A stretch of DNA of 24,510 nt from a virus, in the IMG/VR virus record IMGVR_UViG_3300045999_001453, positions 1-24,510 of that record; one strand, given 5' to 3'. Numbering within the stretch: position 1 is the first letter of the stretch; every line of letters begins with the position of its first letter. The position numbers were made by a program, and so were the translations under genes. This document shows positions 1 to 10,400 of the stretch, piece after piece. Under the pieces are notes generated by a model. That model did not search any database and had not been told where the DNA came from. It worked only from the letters and a program-made list of their open reading frames with translations.

Positions 1-188
1 CGGGCTTTTTCCAAGGCTCCAATCAAGGGTCCAACAGTGTGGATATTCTTAAAGAGGCGTTGTTTGCCTCGCAGCTTGAGCGCAACCCCTTTATCCCGAC
101 TGCTTATGAGCTAACGCTGGCCTGCACGGCGGCGTCCAACGGGGATCAGGTGCTTGGCTCTTTGGACTGGGAAGAGATCAGCCGCTGA
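1..188 (+). CDS. C-terminal end of an unrecognised phage protein (partial)
   Basis: An open frame enters from the left edge (first complete codon at 3) and ends with TGA at 186-188, giving about 61 residues that finish in LGSLDWEEISR. The fragment is polar and likely globular, with no transmembrane segment or motif I recognise. It lies on the same strand as, and just upstream of, a series of virion-protein genes, so it is probably another late structural or assembly gene; that is inference from position only. The start and most of the gene lie outside the window. Confidence 0.6.
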   Translation, partial: GFFQGSNQGSNSVDILKEALFASQLERNPFIPTAYELTLACTAASNGDQVLGSLDWEEISR

Positions 189-217
189 TTGCCTCTAAGA
201 ACCCCCCATGATACTAT
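189..217 (+). promoter_or_regulatory. Candidate sigma70-type promoter before the virion gene block
   Basis: TTGCCT at 189-194 and TACTAT at 212-217 are separated by exactly 17 bases. Each matches the -35 (TTGACA) and -10 (TATAAT) consensus at four or more positions. The pair sits in the 57-base gap between the stop of the partial gene (188) and the start of the 421-aa gene (246), the only clear gap in this + strand block. Transcription would start near 224 and cover the four downstream genes. Sequence match only; short boxes like these can arise by chance. Confidence 0.35.
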
Positions 218-245
218 CGATTAACCCCCATTCCGTGAGGCCCCA

Positions 246-1511
246 ATGAGCCTGCAAATCGCCGCACAACATCTGGCTGCTCAAGGCCGAGGACCGGATA
301 CGACGCTCGTCCACATGACTCCGGGCGAAGTTAAAAGCCTGCAATCAATTGCTATGGCGCACGGCGGGTCGCTCACGATTAACCCAAAGACTGGCCTACC
401 CGAGGCTGGCTTTCTGTCCAGCCTGTTGCCCATGATTGCAGGCATAGCGCTCAACACTTTTTTACCCGGTGTTGGCACTGCGATTGGCAGCGCGTTGGGT
501 GGTATCGGTGGGGCAGCGGGCACAGGCATTCTGGTTGGCGGTCTGCAAGCAGCTCGCACTGGTAGTTTGAAAAAAGGTTTGATGGCTGGTCTGGGCGCTT
601 ATGGCGGCGCGGGACTAGCACAGGGGCTTACCACCTCCGGCATTGAAGCTGGAGTGAATGCTGAGTTGGCTGGTAGTGAAGCGTATAAAGCGGGACTAGC
701 TCAGGCGCAATCGCAAGCTGCTGAATTAGGGAGCAAAGCCGCCACCATGGCCCCCGAGGCTTACGCAGCTCAAGCGCAACAAATCACAGCGCCGTTAAAC
801 GCGCAAAGAGAAGCTGCTCTTGCTTCACAAAAAGCGCTATTTGACAATTCTTACGGGCTACAAAAACTAAATACGCTCGGTAGAGGTGTTGGCGCAATTG
901 CGGACAACCCCTCCGCGTTCTTTACCAAGGACAACTTGAAGTATGGTGCCGCCGCGCTTACGCCTATGGTAATGGCACCTCAAACAACGACACCTGCTCC
1001 GCGTGATACCGAGCAGTTCCGCTACGCCTACAACCCCAATCGTGATATGCCTCCGACGCGTGAAGGTGACATGGGTGAGTTCCGCTACTTCAACCCCAGC
1101 TACACCCGACTGGCTGCAGATGGTGGTTTGATGGGCGCTATGCCGGTCCAGAGCATGTCTGATCGCAACGATGCTCAGATGATGATGGCTAATGGTCCGC
1201 AAATGTACGCGGGTGGTGGACTCTCGCATCTGGGCGATTACTCCGATGGCGGTCGTCTACTGCGTGGCCCCGGTGATGGTGTGAGTGATGACATCCCCGC
1301 CACGATTGCTAACAAGCGCCCTGCACGTCTGGCGGACGGCGAGTTTGTGGTCCCGGCCCGCATCGTCTCTGAGTTGGGTAATGGCTCCACCGACGCCGGT
1401 GCCCGCAAGCTGTACGCCATGATGGATCGTGTGCAGAAGAACCGTCGCAAGACGGTTGGCAAAAACAAAGTTGCTGTTAATAGCCGATCCGAGAAGCTGC
1501 TACCGGCATGA
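246..1511 (+). CDS. Glycine-rich virion-associated protein with a GPGDGxSDxIP-type C-terminus
   Basis: A 421-aa protein. The N-terminus (about 21-55) holds LVHMTPGEVKSLQ and SLTINPKTGLPEA, blocks I associate with structural proteins of environmental tailed phages. Residues 55-128 are a Gly/Ala-rich hydrophobic stretch that could cross or insert into a membrane. Residues 140-200 are Ala/Gln-rich helix. Residues 258-287 hold two related FRY-x-NP blocks. The C-terminus has GPGDGVSDDIP (341-351), RLADGEFVVP (361-370) and LGNGSTDAGARKLYAMMDRV, then a basic tail. ATG at 246 is preceded by GAGG (237-240). The stop overlaps the next start as ATGA. A virion role is inferred from motif recognition and from neighbouring virion-like genes; a tail or internal protein are both possible. 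No enzymatic motif is visible. Confidence 0.7.
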   Translation: MSLQIAAQHLAAQGRGPDTTLVHMTPGEVKSLQSIAMAHGGSLTINPKTGLPEAGFLSSLLPMIAGIALNTFLPGVGTAIGSALGGIGGAAGTGILVGGLQAARTGSLKKGLMAGLGAYGGAGLAQGLTTSGIEAGVNAELAGSEAYKAGLAQAQSQAAELGSKAATMAPEAYAAQAQQITAPLNAQREAALASQKALFDNSYGLQKLNTLGRGVGAIADNPSAFFTKDNLKYGAAALTPMVMAPQTTTPAPRDTEQFRYAYNPNRDMPPTREGDMGEFRYFNPSYTRLAADGGLMGAMPVQSMSDRNDAQMMMANGPQMYAGGGLSHLGDYSDGGRLLRGPGDGVSDDIPATIANKRPARLADGEFVVPARIVSELGNGSTDAGARKLYAMMDRVQKNRRKTVGKNKVAVNSRSEKLLPA

Positions 1512-1960
1512 AAGATCACGGCAAACTGGAATGGTTTGGGGGCAATCATGACGCTCTGAACATGTATCGTGCGTTTGTGAATCTGGCGCACACATGGGAC
1601 GACATGATTGACCGGGACAATTTAGTGAGCGCCGACGACATCAACCGCGCTTTCTTGACTTGTTTGGTGTATCTCCCCGCCAACCCGTTTTACCGCGCCA
1701 TCCAAGAACAAATCCTGCCCATGTGGCTGGTGGTGGTCTCTTCGTATGAGACCGCTAACGCGTTTGAGAAAGCCAAAGACCCGCACGGGATTGAAATTGC
1801 GCACAGCCTACGGTATGCGGCAGGCAACATCGTTGCGTATGCGGTGCACGTTTGTCTCGGCGCGGACAAGGCAAAAGAAGTTTTGCCGGAAGTCTGGAAG
1901 GCCATGTTTTACGAGCGGTTCGACGACTACCGCAAGGAGCACCTAAGTGAATCCAATTAA
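1508..1960 (+). CDS. Small helical phage protein with a DDxxD motif, function unknown
   Basis: A 150-aa, mostly helical, aromatic-rich protein. The N-terminal half contains HTWDDMIDRD (28-37), then a DINRAFLTCLVYLPANPFYR block (about 44-63). I associate WDD(L/M)ID-containing proteins of this size with phage virion gene clusters, but know no function for them. DDMID fits the DDxxD metal-binding pattern of isoprenoid synthases. However, the protein is far shorter than those enzymes and I see no second NSE/DTE metal motif, so an enzymatic call is not justified. ATG at 1508 overlaps the upstream stop by ATGA, and the last 14 bases overlap the next gene, so translational coupling within the virion block is likely. 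No strong Shine-Dalgarno precedes it. Confidence 0.65.
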   Translation: MKDHGKLEWFGGNHDALNMYRAFVNLAHTWDDMIDRDNLVSADDINRAFLTCLVYLPANPFYRAIQEQILPMWLVVVSSYETANAFEKAKDPHGIEIAHSLRYAAGNIVAYAVHVCLGADKAKEVLPEVWKAMFYERFDDYRKEHLSESN

Positions 1961-4433
1961 ATTTATTCTTTCCGGGCTGCGCTTTGCAGGTGTTTTTGGT
2001 CTGCAACTAGACAGCGGCGGCAGCAGTGCCCCTGCCTCACAAACGCAAGTCTCCGATCTGCCGGATTGGGCCAAACCGTATGCCAAAGAGACGTTGGGCA
2101 AGGGCCAAGCGCTGACGGATATTAATCAGAACCCGTATCAAACCTACAAGGGTGAGCGGGTTGCTGGGTTCTCTCCCATGCAGCAGCAGTCGTTCCAAGG
2201 TGCGGCGGAGATGCAGCCTTCTGGGCTTGGTGCTCAGGCTGGACAAATGGCGGGTGCCGCCACGATGGGTGCGCTAGGTACTAGCTACGACCCGTACCGC
2301 ATGGGCCAGTTCACATCTGGGCGTGCCGCTCAGTACATGAACCCGTTTGTTGAAATGGCGATGGAGCCGCAGCTTCGGGAAGCCCAGCGCACTTCTGAGA
2401 TGCAGCGGGTTGCCGACATGGGGCAGGCCACTCGTGCAGGCGCGTTTGGCGGTGGTCGTCAGGCAATTCTTGAAGCAGAGCGTCAGCGCAATCTGGGCAC
2501 CCAGCTCGGCGACATCCGTGCCCGTGGCCTCATGTCTGCCTTTGACCAAGCGCAGCAACAGTTCGCCCGTGAGCAACAACTGCGTGAGCAGTCTCGCCAA
2601 TACGGCGCTGGTCTGGGTATGCAAGGGCTACAAACCGCGCTGCAAGGTGCGGGGCAGATGGGGGCGCTGGGTGGCCAACAATTCCAGCAGGGTATGGACA
2701 TCAACAAGCTGCAAAACCTGTACGGCGCGCAGCAACAGCAGCTGGAGCAGCAAAGGCTCAGCCAGAACTTCCAAGACTTCCAGAACCAGCAGCGTTATCC
2801 GTACCAGCAGCTTGAGTTCATGTCGAACCTGTTGCGTGGTACCCCGATGGGCACCGTTCAGACTCTGTACGGCGCGCAGCCGACATTTGGCCAACAAGCA
2901 GCAGCGCTTGGCGCGGGCGCGTACGGTCTGAGCAAAGTATTTGCCGAGGGCGGCGCTGTTGATGAGTACGCCGAAGGTGGTGTGACCAGCGACGACAACG
3001 TTAAAGGCATTTTGGATGACCTGAGCGTTGAGCAGCTAAAGCAGTCTCGGCAAATCGCCATGGCGCAGCGTGACCTTGAGCGCGTGCGAATGATCGACGA
3101 AGAGCTGGCTAAGCGAAATCAAGAGACCGCGTCCATCGAGCGCGGGCTGGGCAGTGCGTTTAACGCGTTGCCGCAAGAACAGCAAAACACCATGACCCAG
3201 ATGGCGGGCGGTGGTGTCGTGGCGTTTGCCGGTGGGGGCTTTAACCCGCCCGACTTTAATCCGTTTTACACGGAGGCAAGTAGCTTGTCGAGCGAGCTAC
3301 CCAAGGCCGTGTATACCGCGCCTACACAAGAACAAACAATTGCTGGTATCCGCGCACAGCGCGGGCTAGTCCAAGAGATGATGGGTGAAGACAAGCTCAA
3401 GCCGTTCATGGAAGAGCTGGTTGCGCAACGTCAACAGCTCAAAGAAGGTGGTGAGCGTGCTAAAGGTTTCGCGGCACTAGCTTCTGTGCAAGACCTGTTG
3501 CAGGGTCGTGGAATCGCTAGTATCGGGCGCGGTGTTTCCAAGTTTGGTTCGGAGCTTAACCGCCTTGAGAAAGAAAACCGCGACGCCGACCGTATGCTCT
3601 TGGCCTCGCAGACTCAAATTGCCTCGGCGCAGCAAGCCCGTGCCGACGGTCAGTTTGACAAAGCCAGCGCGTTGTTCAAGTCTGGCGAAGAACTTCGCGC
3701 TAAGGCACTGGATTCCAAGCGCGATGTGTTGGGTCGTCAGGCGCAACTGCAGGCTATGCTGGGCGGTCAGGCACTGACCGCACAGAGTCAGAAGTACGCA
3801 ACTGATGAGCAGGGTAAAACCTCTCGGTACGTTGCGGATGTGGGCGCCAAAACTCAGCGCGATGTTGCCAACAAGCCCGGCGAGACCGAGCGCATCATGG
3901 AGCGGATCAACAACATTCTGACGGGTAACGAGACGTTTGCGGGCAAGTCTGGCGAAGAGGGTGTCAAGCTCTACAAGCAGTCACTGGGTGAAGTGGGCGC
4001 TGCGCGTTACGGCATCACCGAACCCGGCGGCCAGCGCCCGGGCACTGCACCCAACGCAGCTACGCTTGCGACTGCGGTTGCTGCTGAGCTTCGGAGCGAT
4101 GGGCCTTATAGGAGCTTGCAAGAGAGTATGAGTATAACGCGCACGTCCATACAAAATCTTGAGGGCCGCCCCAACAGGACTCCCAAGCAGGAAGAGAAAC
4201 TTACGGCGCTTCGAGCAGCGCTGACCAAGCAACAAGAGGAGGCCGAGGCTATTCGTACAAGGGTGGAGGCAAAACTCCGCCAAAAACAATCCGCAGGTGG
4301 TGCGGCCCCCACACCAAGGGTTCTCCCGATGCCGGCCAGCCAGTCTGAACTGGTTAATGGAGGGGTTTATCAAACCGCACGAGGTGTGGCAAGATGGGAC
4401 GCTAGCACGAGTCAATTCATCCCGGTGCAATAA
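1947..4433 (+). CDS. Gln-rich coiled-coil virion protein (putative internal or tail protein)
   Basis: An 828-aa protein starting with GTG at 1947; AAGGAG (1934-1939) lies 7 bases upstream and fixes this start inside the end of the previous gene. Near the N-terminus is LPDWAKPYAKE (38-48) followed by YQTYKGERVAGFSPMQQQ, a pattern I associate with phage structural proteins. Residues 143-215 include AGAFGGGRQ and long helix. Residues 195-290 are very Gln-rich. Two Gly-rich patches follow: AEGGAVDEYAEGG (333-345) and MAGGGVVAFAGGG (419-431). Residues 350-720 are largely predicted coiled coil. No catalytic motif is seen. Size, composition and position next to a giant protein resemble the internal or ejection proteins of podoviruses; that role is inferred. 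Confidence 0.7.
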   Translation: MNPIKFILSGLRFAGVFGLQLDSGGSSAPASQTQVSDLPDWAKPYAKETLGKGQALTDINQNPYQTYKGERVAGFSPMQQQSFQGAAEMQPSGLGAQAGQMAGAATMGALGTSYDPYRMGQFTSGRAAQYMNPFVEMAMEPQLREAQRTSEMQRVADMGQATRAGAFGGGRQAILEAERQRNLGTQLGDIRARGLMSAFDQAQQQFAREQQLREQSRQYGAGLGMQGLQTALQGAGQMGALGGQQFQQGMDINKLQNLYGAQQQQLEQQRLSQNFQDFQNQQRYPYQQLEFMSNLLRGTPMGTVQTLYGAQPTFGQQAAALGAGAYGLSKVFAEGGAVDEYAEGGVTSDDNVKGILDDLSVEQLKQSRQIAMAQRDLERVRMIDEELAKRNQETASIERGLGSAFNALPQEQQNTMTQMAGGGVVAFAGGGFNPPDFNPFYTEASSLSSELPKAVYTAPTQEQTIAGIRAQRGLVQEMMGEDKLKPFMEELVAQRQQLKEGGERAKGFAALASVQDLLQGRGIASIGRGVSKFGSELNRLEKENRDADRMLLASQTQIASAQQARADGQFDKASALFKSGEELRAKALDSKRDVLGRQAQLQAMLGGQALTAQSQKYATDEQGKTSRYVADVGAKTQRDVANKPGETERIMERINNILTGNETFAGKSGEEGVKLYKQSLGEVGAARYGITEPGGQRPGTAPNAATLATAVAAELRSDGPYRSLQESMSITRTSIQNLEGRPNRTPKQEEKLTALRAALTKQQEEAEAIRTRVEAKLRQKQSAGGAAPTPRVLPMPASQSELVNGGVYQTARGVARWDASTSQFIPVQ

Positions 4434-4435
4434 CT

Positions 4436-7400
4436 ATGGCCCAAGGCTTCTCGTTTGCCGACGCGCTTCAACCGCCGCCCCCCGAAAAACGCGAGCAGCC
4501 TACCGGGGGCTTCTCTTTTTCTGAGGCAAGGAAGCCCGCAGGGTTTTCTTTCGCAAATGCGTCGCAGCCAGAGTCCACCAGCATCTGGACGGATGCTGCG
4601 GATTTTTCTAATCGTATTTTTGGTTCCGCAGTCAGCGGAATCTTTGGGGCACCGCTTGGGGCTGAGCAAGCTCTTAAAGGTACGGCTCGTAGTGCCATGG
4701 AAGGTACGCCCGAAGCGATCATGCCCGCTTCGGTGTATCAGCCGGGGTTAGACACAGAAGAAGCGTTGTTTGGACCCGAGAGTAAGGAAGAGCGCGGACG
4801 ACGCAAGCTTCAGGCGCAACGCGCAGTTGCGCAGATGCCCAACCTTCCCGGCGCGCGTAGCCTCAATGAACTCGGCAAAGAAGTTCAGAAAACGCTTGAA
4901 GACAGCCTTTCTGAAAAGACAAAACGCGCCATTCGAGAGTCCACCCCCACGGGCAACATCTTCAAAGGCGAGCTAAGTCTCGGTGAAAACCCTACCCTGC
5001 GTGGTTACGCTATGCAGGGCGCGAGTGTATTTGGTTCGTTGCTTCCCGTAGTTGTTACCGCGATTGCAACCAAAAGCCCGACGGCTGCTGGTGGCGTGGG
5101 CGGTGCAATGGCGGCAGAAGAAGCAGCTAGTAGCGCGGCAGAATACATCAGCAAGCTGCCTCATGAAAAACTCATGGAGGCCAGCCCGTTCTACGCGTCG
5201 CTGATCAACAGCGGCGCTAGTGAAAAAGAAGCGCGAGACTTGGCTACGCGCAAGGCCGCAGAAACCGGTGCAGTGCTGCAAGGCATGGTGGCCACGTTGG
5301 GTGACCGATTCACTGGCAAGCTGGTTACCGGCGCGTTTGACGACATGCTGCGCAAAGTCGCGGGTAAATCTGTTCTCGCACGCACAGGTGCAGGTGCGAC
5401 TCTGTCCGCCGCCGAAGAAGGTATTCAAGAAGTAGCTGAAGGTGTAGCTGCGGATGTTGCACTGCAAAACGTCGTCAAGAGCAAGGAGATCGGCGAAGAC
5501 TCCGCCGCGAACTTGATCCTTGGCGCGCTGGGTGGCAGTGGCCCCGGCGGGTATCGCGGGCTGCGCGAAGGTCTGCGTGATAAATTCGCTGCCCCGCGTA
5601 TGGACGAGCGTCGTCGTACGGTGCTTGAGACCCTTTCGGAGGACGAAGATGTTGCAGGATTTGACACGACCACAGCTGGAACAGGCGCTGGCGTGGCTGG
5701 CGTGCCCGGACGTAGAACCGATACCACAGGCGCTGAAGGAGTTGAACCAACTGGAGTGGCTCCTGCTGCACCAGCTACTAGAGACGTTGCTGGTGGAGAA
5801 GCTGGCGCACCCGCTGCACTAGGTCCTGCGCTTTCGCCGGACTTCCGGCGGCAGTACAACGACCTGCGCTCGGAGATGCTGGAGCTGATGAACATCACCA
5901 GCCCGACGCAAGCAGACACCAACCGCATGAAGCTGGTGCAGCGCGATCTGACCAAGCTGATTGAAGACAACGCTGAAGCAATTACACAAGCATCGGGGGA
6001 CCCCCAGCTTGCGCAGCGCTTTGGCCCGAACGGCAAGTTCCCGCCCCGCCTGACGAACCCTGCGTTTGACGGCAACAAGCTGCTGCAAGACGTGGAGCTG
6101 GCACAGGAAGAGGCGGGCCAGCGCCAAGCACGCGCTCAGCAGGGTGACATGTTTGGTAAGCGCGGAGCCATCGATATGGTTAACCGTGCGTTGTTGCTCG
6201 CGGGGCAAGACCCGGTTAAAGCCGTTGCAATTATGCAGGGGGCCGTGCAGCGCATCCGAGAGCGCATGCCCACTATTTCCACTGATAGCGACTGGGGTCG
6301 TCGTATGGCCTCGACGGTCAATATGACCGGCGCGCAAGGGTTCAATGACCCCGCTAAGGTGGCAGAGCTTTATCTTGCAAAGATAGAGAAAGAAACCGCT
6401 GATTTCGCAGCTGCTCAACCCGATAGAAAGTCTCGCGCTATGGCGGGAGACATGTTTACTACGTCTCCGCAGCAGTACGTTGAGATCTACTCCGCAGAGG
6501 CGGCGCGTCTTACGTCGGCTCTAAAACAGGCACAACAAGAGTTACAAACTCTGCAGGGCTTGGCTAACCGCCCCTCCGCTGAAAAAATCGCGGAGCAGAA
6601 GGCGGCTGTTGACTCGTACGCAGGCAAGCTGCGCGCCGTACAAAGTGCCCTTGAGAAAGCGCAAGCGGATGTTGCCGCTGGTGTAACAGCTACTAAAGTT
6701 ACGCCGCCCGCGCCCCCAGCGCCCCCACCAGTTCCACCAGAACAACAAGAACTGTTTCCAGCTGAACCTGCTGCTCCGGTGGATTTGAAGTTGGCGGACC
6801 GTTTGGTCGCATTGATGGAGCAGCGAAGCGAGCGTAGGAAAGCTGAAGCTGAAGAATTCGGTGCCGAAGTGCCCGGCGAAGAAGCCCCGGCTCCCACCGC
6901 TGAACAGCAGCAGCTTGAAGCTGAGCAAGAGCAGCGTCGCCTTGAGGCCAAAGAAACCGTCTTAGCCCCCGAGGTTAGTACCGAACGCGTGCTGGAGACT
7001 CCCGCAGGGCGACTCATTAAGCGGTTCTTTGATGCCATCAAGCCCGCCAACCAGTCGCAGTCGGAGGTGTCCAAGCACCAAGCCTCCAAGAACTCCGCCG
7101 CCAGCACGCTGCTGGAGTACGACATCGCCAAGCCCGGGCAGCAAGACCTGCCGGGTCTTCAGCGGGCGCTGGATTACCTTGCCAAGAAAGTCGGCGGCAT
7201 CGAGAAGCTCAACACGCTGATTGATGCGCTTGAGGACGCATCGCCCGCAGAACAAGCCAACCTGCTGCGCAAAGCGGGCCTACCCGACTTGACCTCTCGT
7301 CGTGGCATCGACGCGTTCCGTGACACGGTGCAGCGCGAAGTTGAAACGCTGACGGCCAAGGGCAAAGGCGTGGAGCTGCCGACCAAGTCGGTACCCTCTA

Positions 7401-10400
7401 AGATTACTGGCACTCCGGTTCCTTACACAGAAGACTTGCTCACTGGGTCGTCGCGTTCCGTGGCTCCGGGACCGCTGGGTGACGTGCCCCGTAGGCCCTA
7501 CATGGAACAGGAGGCACGCCAGTTCGCCATATCGGACACTAAAATCCGTGCTGCTGCCCGTGTGCTTCGGCAGTTGGTCGATTCAAGACTGCCGATGTCA
7601 AAGGCCGCTGCTGCCGCTGCCGCGTATTTGAACAACCCCAACCCGCTACGTAAAACGTTTGGTGGCGCGCTCAACGCTGTTGCGTTTGATCTAGCGGCGT
7701 ACCAAGTTGATCCTGACGGATATGGGGCTGGGGCAGTTTTTCCCGGCGAAGGCGGCAAGTACGCCCAGCTATTCCAAGAGTGGATTAAAACAAACCTCGA
7801 TAAGAACACGTCTGAGCTGCTAGATGAGTTAGTTGCCATGCATCTGGAAACGTTGCAGGCCAACACCAAGCACGCGGCGGCAATTAGCGCGTATCGCGCA
7901 GCTCAGACGCGGTACGCCGAAAAGCGACGTGAGCAGGCTGAAAAGGCTACTGGGGTCAAGCTGCCCAAGGCACCGAAAAAAATTCGGGAGCGCGTTGGTG
8001 AGACCGAGGCAAGTGAGCAAGAAGCCGAACCCGAAATCCCCGAAGTGCCCGCCAAGAACTTGCCTACTCGGCAGCTTATATATGAAGTACACCCAGATAT
8101 TAAAGCTGCACTAGAGCGTGGTGAGACCCGCGAAGTTCTAGAGGTTATCTCCAAGTCCGGGAACAACCCGTACTACGCGCTGTTGGCTGATCGACTGCTG
8201 GCCGCCAACATCACCGCCAAAACGACGTTCATTGACCAAGACGACGTACAGTCGCTGAACCAGCCCAACAACGACGTTCTCGACAACTACATCCGCACCC
8301 TCGGTGATATGGTGACGGAGGCGTACCCGCTGGATCAGCAGGCCACGCTGATTACTATGCTGCAGTCCGGTCGGCTGCGGGACATGATTGCCGCGATGAC
8401 CGAGATGCGGGCGACGCTGCCCAGCACCAAAGCCACGCAGGGGCAGATTGACGCGTTCGATAACATCGTCGCGTTCTTCAACAAAGAATACACGTGGGCT
8501 GCCAAGTATGACCCGAACACCGACACGATGGTGTTCCGTCGTAACTCTGGGCTGACCAACGCCACGTTCTTGCACGAGGTGCTGCACGCTGCCACTTCTG
8601 CGTACTTGGACAACCCCGAGTCGCTGACTGGCATCCAGAAGCAGGGTTACGACCAGCTCATGGAGCTGTACAACTACGCCAAGGGTGCGCTATCGACAAG
8701 CGGATTCGCCGTGGAGCACATCTACGGCCTGAATGACCTGCACGAGTTTGTGTCGGAGGCGCTGACCAACCCTGAGTTTCAAGCGCAACTGCGTGTTCTG
8801 CGGTACAAGGCATCACCGTTCTCGCTGTCCAACTGGTTCACGGACGCAATCCGTAAACTCTTTAACATCAAGAAGGGTTACGAGAGCAACGTCCTGAACG
8901 AAGTCATCTTCGCCAGCGACGCGATGCTGCTCGGCACGAATGCAGGTAAAGAGCGGCTCATGGGTACGACTGGCGCAAAAGCAGCGCCGGGTCCCAAGGT
9001 TCCGAAGATTCCCAAAGGCCGGGCGGATATGCCGGGTCTAAGCATTCTAGGGATTCAGTTTGGCCCAACCAACCGGGCGATGTTCAATGCCCTGCTCAAG
9101 CCCAAGAACTGGAGCCAGATTCGCCCGCTGTGGCCGACGTTCTACGCCAACCTCAAAGCTGATGTGCGCCCGGCGTATCTTGGCGCGCTGACGTTGGATC
9201 AGCTTGCTGACCTAGTCAACAAGCGGTTGCCGCAGCTCGACAACTTTATTCGCGTCACCAACGATTTCCTGTCCCGCAAGAACTCCATCCTCAGTGAGGC
9301 TGCCGATACCTCCAAGCGCTGGGAGCAACTGCAAGCACGAAACCCCGACATGTCTCGTGACTTGGGTGCAGTCATGCACGTCGCTACCATTCGTGAGTTT
9401 GACCCAGACCCGCTGGTGCCGAGTACACCCGCAGAGCGCGCCAAGAACGCTGACGTGCTCAACATGTGGAGGGCGCTGTCTCCGGAGGCCAAGGCCATTT
9501 ACCGGGAAGTGCGCGACTTCTACGAGCGCCGCTACTCGGAGTACCGCCGTACGCTGAACCGGCGTCTCAGCGGTATGGCAGCTTATGGCGTTTCAACCAC
9601 CACGATCAATGACATTCGTGCGGAGTTCGACAAAGCCAAACGCAAGGGGCCGTACTTCCCGCTGATGCGCCGGGGCCGGTTTGCCTACCAGATTGGCAGC
9701 GGGCAGAACCGTGAGTACTACATGTTTGAGTCGCTGGGCGAGATGGAAATGCACATGCAGCAGCGTGTAGCGGCTGATCCATATCTGCGCAGCACGGTGC
9801 AGCCGTTCTACGACTACAAGGAAGCCATGGACGCCCACGCTCGGGAATCCAACTTCCTGCGTACGACGTTTGAAGCTATTGATTCTGCAAACTTCACTGG
9901 CTCTACGGCGGACCAAGACGCACGTAAGCAAGAGCTTAAGGACAACGTTTATCAAACGTGGCTGGCAAATCAACCTGAGAGTAGTTTCCGCAATCGTTTT
10001 GTGCACCGGTCTAGCGTGGAAGGTTTTTCTCAGGACGCGCTGCGCAACTTTGCTACGTCGTCGTTCCACATGGCGTACCAACTCTCGCGGTTCGAGTACT
10101 CGCCGGATATGTTCTCGCAGATGCAGGCCGCCAAGCAGCAGCTCAAGGCGCGTATTGATCCCGCCAACCCCGCTGATCCGGTTGTGATTCGTGAGAACAC
10201 AGAGCTTAGCGACTACGTCAAAGAGTCCGAGCGGCGTCTGGACCTGATGCTGAACCCGACCGACGTGGGCACCATCCCGTCCACACTGTCAAACATCGGC
10301 TTCATCTGGTACTTGTCCTCGTTCGGCTCTGCGGCTGCCAACATTCTGGGTGGCATGATCATCGGTCTGCCCACGCTTGTAAGCCAGCATATTCGCGCCA

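Noticed and set aside
6724-6765. QQELF in the giant protein as a possible sliding-clamp binding motif
   Set aside because: It lies in a Pro-rich linker of a virion-type protein, matches the clamp motif only loosely and has no supporting context.
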